From NCBI GenBank assembly GCA_018296165.2, contig JACKQL020000194.1:1-60064 (forward strand): DNA of 60,064 nt. Reading direction: 5' to 3'. Positions 31,067 to 40,779 of the stretch are shown here, one piece after another (the stretch's first letter is position 1; the number at the start of each line of letters is the position of its first letter). The notes below the pieces were generated by a model. The model was not told the DNA's origin. It searched no databases and worked only from the letters and a program-made list of their open reading frames with translations. Position numbers and translations under genes: made by a program. Source of the DNA: Termitomyces sp. T153 (Eukaryota; Basidiomycota; Agaricomycetes; Agaricales; Lyophyllaceae).

Positions 31067-32922
31067 ATGCCTGCGAAGTGGCCAATAATTTGCGTCATCG
31101 TGGATGGAAGAGGCAAACTCTTATCCGACCTTGTCCCTTTCCTCGTCGAAGTCGATTCTGACACCGCGATTTTTGCGTTGAAAAGAGAAATTCAGTCCCA
31201 GAATCCACGAACACTCTCCGCATGGGATCAGATTTCTATGAAACTCTGGAAGCCCACCAAGGATATTGGCGTCGTTGTTGCGGATGAGAAATTAAAAGAG
31301 GTTATCGATGGTCTCTCGATCGAAGCAAATAGTAATGATGTCGAGCGCCTCATGGAGTTTGAGCTCGTTTCTGACTACTGGAACGCGGCTCCTAATCAGC
31401 GGCTTCTCCAGGTTATCTTGCAACTTCCACAGGGTAGAGTCCTCTCACTGATGCATGACCCCTTACACATATCTTTTCATAGTCAACTTGCCGCAAAAAC
31501 ATCAACGTGAGGAAGATGACATCACAACGCTCGTAAAACGTTTGAAAAGAGTAACCGACGTTGCGCCGTCATCTCTGGCTCGGCCTGCCACCTTTCGGAA
31601 CGTTGTAGGCGAGGACAAATTGATCACTGTCAACCGGCCCTATGAGCCCAGTACCATCCCTATTGCACTATACGAACGTGCCTTCGGTATCTTCAGGGAT
31701 CGTTGCAAACAACCCCCCTCCAATAAGGCTATGAACTGTCTTGTTCACCTTACACAAGTTGGATGTGAGTGGTATCCAGTGGAAGCCCTCCGGAGGGAAG
31801 CTATTGCAAAGGTTTTCTCCGAGTGCCTGGGTTTGCAGTTTCATGCAGAGAAGATAGGTGATACTGAATACGTTACGGATGGACACCTCGCCTTCAAGAT
31901 CATACCGGCAGCAATACGAAAATGTAAAAATGAAGATGGATCTGCCATGTTCCAAGCGGCGTTATATTATGTCAGCTTTTTCATGCGTGCACTGCCTGAC
32001 TTCGGTAATCGAAATACGTGTTTCCCCTCTATTCTTGTCGTCGATTCAGGTAAAAGTATGGCGGCACCTCCATCAGTACACACTGTTTCATAGGATATTC
32101 AGGTTCAAAACTCGGCTTCTATGCCGCTATTTGGGATGGACAGCGTGTCAAAGTCGAGCCGTTATGCCGAGGCATTGACCTGACCGCCAATTGGAAGGAA
32201 CTTCATGCACGATACGAGGTGGCGGCTACCTTGGATGCCCTAATGGAAGCAGTCCATCTTATTCAGGCACATTACGCACTTCTCGAATCCACAATCGCCC
32301 CTGTCGAGCGATCCAACCTTGGAGCCACTCCCCGATACCCATACCTAACATCATATCGTAATGACAATGGTCAAGAAGTCGGCCTGCACTATACCGCGCA
32401 ACTTGAAACAGACAAGTTGCTCTTCACCGCCACTTCCGACCAACCTGATCTCCAAGAGTGTATTGTCAAATTTACACAGCATGAGTATACCGCGGACGCA
32501 CATAATCTCCTTGCGATGCATCAAATGGCACCGAATTTGCAGAAAATCATCGAGGTCCCCGGAGGGTGGAAGGTGGCCATCATGGACCGGTCAAATACCA
32601 CGTTCTTCATCATTATCCGTTGTCAAAAGAACTGCAGGAAAAGGTGAAAAACAAGGTGAAAAGAATTGTTCGAACACTTCATCAAAATGGATTCGTGCAT
32701 GGTGATATTCGAGCTGCCAACCTTCTCATTGATCCTGCCTCCCTCAATTCCGATGACGTACAGGTTCATTTAATTGATTTCGACTGGGGTGGACGTGCTG
32801 GAGAAGTGCGATATCCCATCGGACTGAACAGCGAAACGGTAATGCGTCCGAAGGAGGTTCAAGGCGGGAAACTCATTCTGGAGGCACACGATATTGAGAT
32901 GATATCTTTCCTATTTGCCTAG
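31067..32922 (+). CDS. Crinkler (CRN)-type protein with C-terminal kinase-like domain
   Basis: Three exons by GT-AG introns: 31067-31433, 31483-32049 and 32103-32922 (introns 49 and 53 nt; a 44-nt second intron is also possible). The start is ATG giving MPAKWPIICVIV. Residues ~1-125 resemble the ubiquitin-like Crinkler header (FLVEVDSDTAIFALKREIQ, MKLWKPTKD, LLQVILQLPQ). A middle region follows (FPSILVVDSGSKLGFYAAIWDG), then a kinase-like fold: ECIVKFTQHEY as the Lys strand, FVHGDIRAANLLID as the catalytic loop (HGD for HRD) and HLIDFDWGG as the metal loop (DFD for DFG). A one-base deletion near 32590 shifts the frame before KYHVLHHY; restoring one base gives 584 residues. So it is either a recent pseudogene or a sequence error. 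Crinklers are known in oomycetes and fungi, often as effectors; the role here is unknown. It sits in a CpG-rich island among transposons. Confidence 0.75.
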
Positions 32923-33046
32923 TACAAGTACGAAGTTGTCGTTTCATTTCAGCTCTTCAAGGATGCACTTTTTGGAGGAATTGTGGTCAAATGAACCGTG
33001 TAACACAGTGTGGGTGTGTCGGTAGTGTAGTGAAGAGAAATATGTA

Positions 33047-33898
33047 CAGTGTACTGCGGATAAACCCGACCTGTCTTCAGTGCCCTCAATTTTTAACCTC
33101 TCGTGTAGTAACCAAAAATTTAGAAGGAAACCTAGGTCAATGGTCGTAAAAATGCAATAAAAAAATTGTTGCAGATTACGTAATACAGTCCACTTTTCGA
33201 ACGGAAAAAGTCAAAACTATAGAGCGCCGACTGACTGTACCATCCTCACGCATTATAATGCCCAAAGGAATCGTCGATCCCAACAAGCAAAGATACAGAA
33301 CACGTTAGGGAAACATGAGTTCGGATCTAGCCTCAACAATGATGATCTCAGTGCAAAAATGCATAATCCTGACTACTTGCCTGGTTCGGAAGACCTTTCG
33401 CTCGACTCTGAGAGTGAAAGCAGGGACTATAAGGGTGCCTTCTCACTTTATGTGGCCTTCAACACTACTGGCAAGAATTAGATTGCTGGGAAGATGAGGA
33501 TGATGAGGGAATGGAAGAACTTACAGGATCTGATTGGAGCATGCTGTCTTCTTAGAGTCTGCAAAAGAAAGGAACACTAATCACAGAAAACCTGTGACCA
33601 TTAACCTTGATGAGTGTAGACATGCTTGCGAATTAGGTCGAGAGATATGGAAGAAAAGATTCACCAGGTAGATTAGATGTGATTAGATAGCCTAATAAGG
33701 AAAAAAAGGGTTCAAGTCCACTTTCGGGTCAAAAAAAAATCAACTCGACATTGAGAAAATTGGCTATGTTTACCTGCAAACTATCCTTAGGAGGAGTCTA
33801 TTGTGAGAGTTTGAGACAAACCTACTCAGTTTTTGTGGGGGGAGATACCATTTCAAAATATCAGGTCACGAGATGCCTATTTCGAGCAACAAACACTG
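33047..33898. mobile_element. TA-flanked DNA element (852 bp) with CAGTGT ends
   Basis: Precisely the segment missing from the related site at 38404-38540. It is bounded by TA on both sides (33045-33046, 33899-33900), starts CAGTGTACTGC and ends AACACTG, so the outermost 6 bases are inverted repeats. TA duplication and CAGT ends fit Tc1/mariner-type movement, but I see no transposase, so it is a MITE or deletion derivative. It contains the acidic ORF remnant at 33258-33555. Confidence 0.6.
33258..33555 (+). pseudogene. Acidic ORF remnant in the TA-flanked element
   Basis: Starts MPKGIVDPNKQRYRTR and, after a stop near 33307, continues in the same frame with LPGSEDLSLDSESES and then DCWEDEDDEGMEELTGSDW after a frame change. 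The acidic composition loosely recalls hypothetical proteins found beside transposons in mushrooms, but I cannot name a family. It is interrupted by stops. Confidence 0.3.
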
Positions 33899-33965
33899 TA
33901 GGTTGTTGGTGAGACTGGGTTTCAGAACTGTGGGAAAAGGGGTCACCATTTTATCTTTGTCTTGG

Positions 33966-34263
33966 TACATAATTGTCTTGATTCGGCTTGAGTATTTACC
34001 ATACTATACCAGCATTTGTCAGAAAAATTCCCAATACCATATCAGGACCAAAACTGAATCAGGTTGTTGGTCTAATCACATAGAATCCCCACATATAATG
34101 TCAAAATTGAACTTTCGATGACTTTGAGGGCAAGGTCATTGCAGTCATTTCAACCAGCCAAGAAAAATCAGAGTTCTTCTGAATGGTTGCACAGGGAAAT
34201 CATCTATTTTCAGCAAAGGTCTTCCTCACAAACTATATTTTGATACACAGCTAATGTACACTA
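33966..34263. other. Intergenic, nothing supported
   Basis: No gene or repeat recognised. CpG becomes rare toward the right, marking the end of the CpG-rich island. Confidence 0.4.
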
Positions 34264-34500
34264 TCATTGTAACCATTTTACAATGGCCTTGAGGGTTTTG
34301 GTCTGTTCTGGTTCATGCCACTCAAAGATCAAGTAGTCATGAAAAGCATCCTTTGCCTTATAGTAAATGAACTGGTCACCTAGGTCTTTTGCCATCCTGT
34401 CCTGAAAGGTAATAATTTGGTCATATAAGACCTCTACACTACAAGCCACAAGGAAAGTGTGAGGGAAACCTATGAAATCAATGACAAAATCCAGATCCAA
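34264..34500 (-). pseudogene. Alpha/beta-hydrolase C-terminal fragment
   Basis: Minus-strand frame ending LKAIVKWLQ-stop. It reads HTFLVACSVEVLYDQIITF, then DAFHDYLIFEWHEPEQTK. This is the usual C-terminal pattern of fungal alpha/beta-hydrolase-fold esterases: the acid of the triad in EVLYDQ and the catalytic His in DAFHDYL. Only ~70 residues remain, and upstream sequence switches to a Copia reverse transcriptase remnant by 34551. CpG is depleted. It is a broken host gene or a fragment carried by a transposon. Confidence 0.6.
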
Positions 34501-34550
34501 AGAAGCAGAGCAAATGTATGGGTTTCACAAAATCAAACTCAGGCTCAAAG

Positions 34551-37500
34551 TCATCTTTTCCAAAAATGCTTTGTTAGTATAGTTGATCCCACTTGTGCTA
34601 TGATCAATGTAGTCTGAAGTGAGGAACAGGTCACTTCATCCTGTTGGACTATCATGATGTTACCTCTCTCATCATGCTTGACTGTGAAGACAGGTTGACC
34701 TTTGAAGATTTTGATTTTCTGACCATGAGGAACCTTCTCATGTAGTATTAACATCCAGACACCCATCTCATTCAGTGAGTTTATCTCATCTTGTTAGGAG
34801 GCCTTCCATCTATGCCAGTCAGATCACTTTTGAGCCTCCTCTAAGTCCTTGGAGTATCTGGATCTGCTTCCAGATCAGGGTCAGGTATGTCCTCAATTGT
34901 ACTGAGAATTGCCATGATCTGATCAAAGTTCTTGATGCCCTCATTGATGTCATCCCTGATCTCCTCATGTTGTAGGTCCTCTAATGCCTGTTGCCTTTCT
35001 AACCATGCCTCTTTCACTTGGTCTGCCAATTCCTTTGAGTCTCTAACTGCTTTCTCCAGTTGTGTCTCAGTATGATTTTCTGGTGCAACTTTCATTGTTG
35101 GAATGGAAATACAGTTGGATTGGCAAGGTTGGTCAGGCATGTGATGATGTTGGTGAGGCATGTGATGATGTTGGTGATCAGGGATGGGCATATCAGCACC
35201 AGGAGCCTAGTCTGCTACATCTTCAGTGATATTGGGTATGTGAGTAGGTCCATTGTCATCTGGTGGTATGATTGGTTTCTCTTTTGATGTCTTTGATATT
35301 GAGTCTATCATTGAAATGTTCTGTTCCTTTTGGAGATCTGGATCTGGTTCTGTCAGAACAGGAGGTTGAGCATCCTCATGACTCTTGATGAACCTGACAT
35401 GATATGAACTATAGACTTTCTTTGTAGCTCTATCATAACACCTGTATGCCTTTGAGTTGGTATCATATCCAATCAATACACACTCAATGGATTGCTTGTA
35501 GACCTTAGGATTGTGCCTATTGAGGATTAGCACAAATGCTCAACACCCTATTTCTCTGAGGTATGAGTAATTGGGCCTCTTTTTATACTATAACTCATCT
35601 GGTGTAGTTTCATCAGTGGTTAATGTTTTTGTCTTTCCATGCAGATGAGCAGCAGTAAGGTAAAATTTGTCCCAGAGGTAGGGTGGACATTTTGTTGCTA
35701 TCCTCATTGATTGAGCTTTCCTGTTTAGTATCCAATGCATTCTTTCTATTCATCCCATGTGGGCCAAGGTGTATGGAGCTCCAACTTTGAGAGTAATCCC
35801 TCTTGATTTATATCACTTCTTGTGTTCCTCTCCATTCAGTTCTCCATTGTGTCCAGTGCATAATGTCTTTAATTTTTTGCCAGTCTGATTTTCTTGGGCT
35901 AATACCCAGGCCTGGAGCTCATCAAATGCATTGTTCTTGGACTTTAACAGAATGGATCAAGCTTTATTAGAGTATTCATCCACAATATCAATATTCATGA
36001 TGTAGATGTTCCCAGTATGTGATGTCACTGCTGATTGTCCTGCTAGATCCACCCACACTTTTTTGCATCTCTTGTAGCCCTTTGCCCTCCTCCTTCTTTT
36101 TTGGTATAGGCATTCATGTCTGTTTCCCAATAATCCAATTGTCACATTTTGGAGGTTTTGATTCAAAGGTTTTGGGCACACCTTCAATCATCCCAGCCCA
36201 CGCCATTTGCATGATGGCTTGGTAGTTGGTGTGGCCTAATCTATTGTGCCAGGTTGTGAGGTTTGGGGAAATGTGGATGGCATAGGCTTGGTGAGTAATG
36301 ACATTTAATGTGTAGAGTTCCTGTTTTGGAATCAATGTGGCAGTGGCAATGAGAGTCTTTGTGGATGCTTTGATGAGAGTGGTGCCAGCATTGTTGAAGA
36401 TCACAATAACCTTGCTTAGATATTTTGCTGGCAGACAGGAGGCAGACAGTTGACTTTGGGATGTGAAGTGCATTATCAAGTTTGAGGTTTGTTCCTTCAT
36501 TTGTCTGGAGGCATATGTTCCCTATTCCCATTGCAGCTATTGTTGAGCCTCCAACACCTTGGATGGATCTTTCTTGGATTGGTTGTAGAGTGGTGAAGTC
36601 AGAGGAATCGGGGGATATATGTATGGTGGCTCCAGAGTTGAGATAAAATGGCAAGGTCATTAACAAAATCTCAGCAGCTTGATTATGGTTGGTGTGGTTG
36701 CACCAGTCTATTCCTACACTGTGCTGCTCCTCCTCAACTGTAATTAAGGTGTTGAATTCTAGAGACTCAATGTCCTCAAGACTGCTACTAGGGATGACAT
36801 CTGATGCCAGGCCTGCAAATGCAGCTCTTGGTAGTGTGCTATTCACACCTTGTGCAGAGATGTATGCTGCAATGGTCACAGAGTCCCCCTCAATTGTGAA
36901 GGCCATGCTCGCCAATAGAGTGATGGTGATCCTTGATGTGGAGCTCTTCTTGTCCTTCCCTTTTCATAGGTTCTCAAAATGGGCCAGCCTGTTTTTTTTG
37001 AGATTCCTCAACAGTCTTGCCTTCCATGGCCCCACCCTCTTGGATACACCAAGGTAGCATATGCCCCATATAGTTTGCACAGCCCTTTGACTTACACCCA
37101 CTACAGACTAGCCTGTTGTAACATGATGTCCTTGTTGCAAGAGCAGTTGGGGTTGTATCAACAGGCAAGCTGGCCATCCTATCTGTGTCCATCAATGTCT
37201 GCTCACCCTCCAGAAATCAGCAAATCTCCAAGGGACCATATTTCATGATGTCAGCAGCTGTGGCAAGGTCTCAAGATATGATCAATTGTATGTGGGCATA
37301 TGACTATTGGATAGGGAAGAAAGGACTGCAATTGACTAGAGAAGCTCTTTTGTAACATCTCAGCCTCAAATACTCAATTGATTTTCCTGTAGATTTTGTC
37401 AACTGTTTTGGTCAGAGATTGTGATGAGGAACATTTTGTGGTGAGTGCCTCCTGGAGCAACCATGCCTGCTGGACCAGTACAGCCCCCCCATGACATTCT

Positions 37501-37620
37501 TTCAGATATGACCACAAGGCCACTGGGTCCCATATCTCAGCACAGAGCTTCTGTTCTGACAACAAAATTGCATGCTTCATGAAGGAGCATGCCAGACAAT
37601 TATTGCTTGTCCATGCACAG
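34551..37620 (-). pseudogene. Copia (Ty1-type) retrotransposon remnant: gag-protease-integrase-RT start
   Basis: Minus strand, in order: gag C-terminal piece (37580-37374) and Cys-rich knuckle remnant (CSGCKSKGCANYMGH, ~37110); protease near 36650 (LNSGATIHISPDSSDF, Asp now Asn); GAG-pre-integrase (TTWHNRLGHTNYQAIMQMA, ~36230); integrase core (KVWVDLAGQSAV ~36060; TLCTGHNGEL ~35870, where TDN is expected; GRIERMHWIL ~35750); a linker; then the reverse transcriptase start (GQPVFTVKHDERGNI, 34700-34650), where it breaks off. Several frames, many stops, CpG-depleted. I did not find its LTRs. Confidence 0.85.
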
Positions 37621-38540
37621 TGGGCCTGTAGTTAGTAAGTCAGATGTGGGGAAGGTGGTTGTGTGAACACATATTCCCATAATTGGACCATTGACAACTC
37701 AAGGTTCATATTGTCTCCACTTTCTGTCATCCTTGTCCAGGATATGCCCCATCCAAACTGCCATGACTTTCCCAACTGTGAGTATCAAAGGATTTGCCAA
37801 GCTGTTGACCTTGCACATCTCAGCAATTTGTCCTGCATCAGGAATTGGAGACTCTGTGGGCATTGTAGTAGAGGAAGTAGTATTCCTGGTTGTACCTGCA
37901 GTTGGCAGAGATGCCAGTAGAGTCTATAGACAAGAGATTGTTTCTTTTGCAATCATGCAAGAATTTACCTGAACAGCCAGTCCAGTTATGAGAAAACAAG
38001 AGAGATTCAGATTCCAAAAATTCACACTGCACAGTGTACAAGACAGCAAACACCCATAACCTGTTGGAATCCAAACCTATAGAAAACAGATATCCATAAG
38101 TGTTTATCCTCAGTCCATGTTATAAATGACTGCATTTTGTACCTATAGAACACAGATATCCATGAGTGTTTATCTAAGGTACAGTTCAGTTAACTCATTC
38201 TAATACATGTGCATAAAAGAACTCACCCTCAGTCTGTGTTATGAACAACTGAGGGTGTCTGTATGTATCAACAGAGTATATAGTATCTAGTATCCATTGT
38301 CCTCCATGTGACAATGGATGTGAAATGGTGAAATTGAAACAAAGCAAGTATGATATGTCTTTTTGGCCACTTACAATGTTTGGCCACTTACAGTGCTATC
38401 ACATCAACACTTTTTAGAGGAATTGTAGTCAAATAACCTGTGCAACACAGTGTGGGTGTGTTGGTAGTGTGGTGAAGAGAAATTTGTAGGTTGTCAGTGA
38501 GAGTGGATCTCAGAACTGTAGGAAAAGGGGTCACCTTGTT
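37621..38540. other. Non-coding stretch, with duplicated segment at its end
   Basis: No supported gene. It holds an imperfect direct repeat around 38075-38165 (CCTATAGAAMACAGATATCCAT twice). Bases 38404-38540 are the uninterrupted counterpart of 32967-33965. Confidence 0.4.
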
Positions 38541-39128
38541 TCAATGTGTATCACTGAATGTGTAGAAAAACTGAGGGTCAAAGAGTGTTCTTATAGCATA
38601 CAATAATTGAACAAAATTTAGCCAGGAAGTATGTATATTTTCAAACTCCTGGTTTCCTATTAGATAATCATTGCAGAGATGAAGGACCTGGATAAGGGTT
38701 TGTGGAGCCTCAGCAGGTACTGTCTGACTCAACCCACTCTTTTTGAGATTTGCCCATTACCAACCCCCATGGAATTTAGGAATTGAAGAATCTAGGTTCA
38801 GCTCATATTCCTTGGCCACCTTGCACAGACAACTAAAATCTTCCACAAAGGATGTATAGGGTTTATGAATCCTTTTATTGGCTTGATCAGGACTACATTG
38901 GGAGAGAAAAGGAATTAGATTAAGCCAGTCTCTAGCTACTGTTAATTCTTTCAAGAGTGATGTGGCAGCAGATTTATCTTCATCATTAATGCATCCACTC
39001 TTTGCCAGGATGAGTGTGGCAGGTGTGTCCTGATAGTAGCAGGCAACTATGCCATTGGATTGACTAGCCATCAAGTAAATTGCTACAGCATTGAGGATGA
39101 TCAGGGTGAATCTATGTTCTGCTGACAC
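38541..39128 (-). other. Unrecognised ORF pair, probable remnant
   Basis: Minus strand frames of 123 and 63 residues (MSAEHRFTLIILNAVAIYL to FHGGW; then MSQTVPAEAPQTLIQVLHLC to FSDTH) that may be one damaged protein. No family is recognised. The moderately hydrophobic, Leu-rich sequence without repeats looks protein-like. CpG-depleted, lying between Copia and Gypsy remnants, so likely transposon-derived. Confidence 0.3.
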
Positions 39129-39877
39129 ATAACTTCCACCAGGAAGGTTTGAGCCATAGTTTGCTCAAAACCATGGGTGTGGGCATATTATTGATAGTGG
39201 ATAGAGATGTTCAGGAACTTCAAATGTCACACATGCACTAAGGAGCATCATTGACAACTTAATAGGCCATCATGCATTAATGCTGGCACTAGAACCTATT
39301 TCCATTGAAGGAATAGAAAAGGGAACCTGCTATACTGTTTCTTTGACAGAGTTTTTGTTTTTCTTTGGAAAAAGGCTTCCACTAATGTGAAGAACCTTTG
39401 TCTATTGAGAAATACCCTGTTTGAAATTGGCATCACAGCCTTCTTTCTCAAATTTTCTCAGGAAACACTATTGGCTGCCAGCAGGTGCATGACATATTAC
39501 CACATATATACAAGGAAAAATACATCACACACTTTTTAGCACCTGAGGGTTTCAAGGACATCACCATCATCCATTGATGTTGATAATGCAATTCCAGTGA
39601 CTAGATCAATCAGTTTTTTCTCTTGTAATTACAAGGATCACAAGAATAAAATAGAAGTAATATATAGCTGAAGGCTTGCTTCATTCTTTGACCTTGCTCA
39701 CCCCTGGAAGGATTATATGTGCTTCTTTATGACACTTTAAGGGAGCTGCTTAAGTGTATGAGATCTATCTTATGTTAGTAAATTCCCTGATGCCTGATCA
39801 GGCTCAAATCCAAATTTGGTCAAATTAAGCCATCATGCTTTGTGAATTAGGCCTCAGCAACTGCAAAGGCTAGCTCA
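39129..39877. other. Non-coding, nothing supported
   Basis: AT-rich, CpG-poor sequence without a recognisable gene, repeat or terminal structure. Confidence 0.4.
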
Positions 39878-40219
39878 GTGAATCCAGCCACATTGTGTCC
39901 TGCAACCAAAATGGCTGACAACTCTATAGTTGTCCCTACTCAAGAGAATGATCAAGGTACTCAATCAAGGACCAATATGATCTCATCCTCCCTGTTGCAC
40001 ATGCATGTTCCAATGGTGAATTGGGACCCACATGACAAAGAGTTCTTTGTCACTCAAAAGCAAGCTTCCCAGAGCATAATGCTAACATGCAGAGGCTGTG
40101 ATGCTGAGAGGTCCAAGATGAACCTCAAGCAATTGAATGATACAGTGCCTAGCTGCCTCCCAAATAGCTGGGAGACAATGTTGCTGAGTGGGCACTATGA
40201 GTGCTGCAATGACTTCTAG
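39878..40219 (+). other. Unrecognised ORF (MADNSIVVP...)
   Basis: 113 codons, or 102 from the internal MADNSIVVPTQENDQG. It contains MLTCRGCDAERSK and SGHYECCNDF, and after the stop the same frame continues with GMLHPSYYWSPMTNAVF, suggesting a longer broken protein. No family is recognised. The region is CpG-depleted and between transposon remnants. Confidence 0.3.
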
Positions 40220-40364
40220 GGTATGCTGCACCCCAGCTACTATTGGTCACCAATGACCAATGCAGTCTTTGTCAGCAACAAAACAATCTTTGCCTGCATG
40301 AGCAACATGGCAGGGGTATCTCACTTATCTCCATGATATGAGCAATTGTACCAATGGGCAACCC

Positions 40365-40480
40365 CCTGGAGGCTGTAGCTCAATCACACAACTGGCAGAG
40401 GGGGATACAAAGCCTATTCAGCATCTACAAGAAGTTCTAGAGTTCTAGCTACTCATAGGGCAGAGGGAGATCCAAATAGA
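40365..40480. repeat. ~115-bp repeat, inverted copy at ~46965-47080
   Basis: Contains TTCAGCATCTACAAGAAGT and TTCTAGCTACTC followed by GGCAGAGGGAGATYCAAA. The reverse complement lies at about 46965-47080, and a shorter same-strand match occurs near 45510 (AGCAGAGGGGAATCTGAAGA). These sit around the outer parts of Gypsy-3, but the orientations do not fit a simple LTR pair. Confidence 0.5.
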
Positions 40481-40779
40481 ACAAGTATAAGGATTCCCAA
40501 TGCCATTGTTTAGGAAATTTACTTTAGAAGAAACATTCAACAACATCCAAATCCAGAATCTAATCCAAAAACAGAAATCCATTGTAAATGGTCTTGATGT
40601 CCATACTCCCAGCATGTGACAACATAAAAGTATAACCAAAATATAGTCCTTGGTCAAAGGTACTTGTAGCTCATAGATGGGAGGTCTACAATGAGTGGCA
40701 GGCTTGGAATGAAGAAAACAATCCTGGAGTCTGGCCACTATGGTTCCCTGACATCACCCCTCCTCTAGTATGCAGCACC

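Larger units (their letters stand above)
32967..33965 (+). repeat. Segment duplicated at 38404-38540 (with an insertion here)
   Basis: Bases 32967-33046 plus 33899-33965 align with the continuous stretch 38404-38540 (AACACAGTGTGGGTGTG, GTGAAGAGAAAT, AACTGTRGGAAAAGGGG). The right-hand copy lacks 33047-33898 and is CpG-depleted. The pair gives a clean before/after view of an insertion. Confidence 0.8.
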
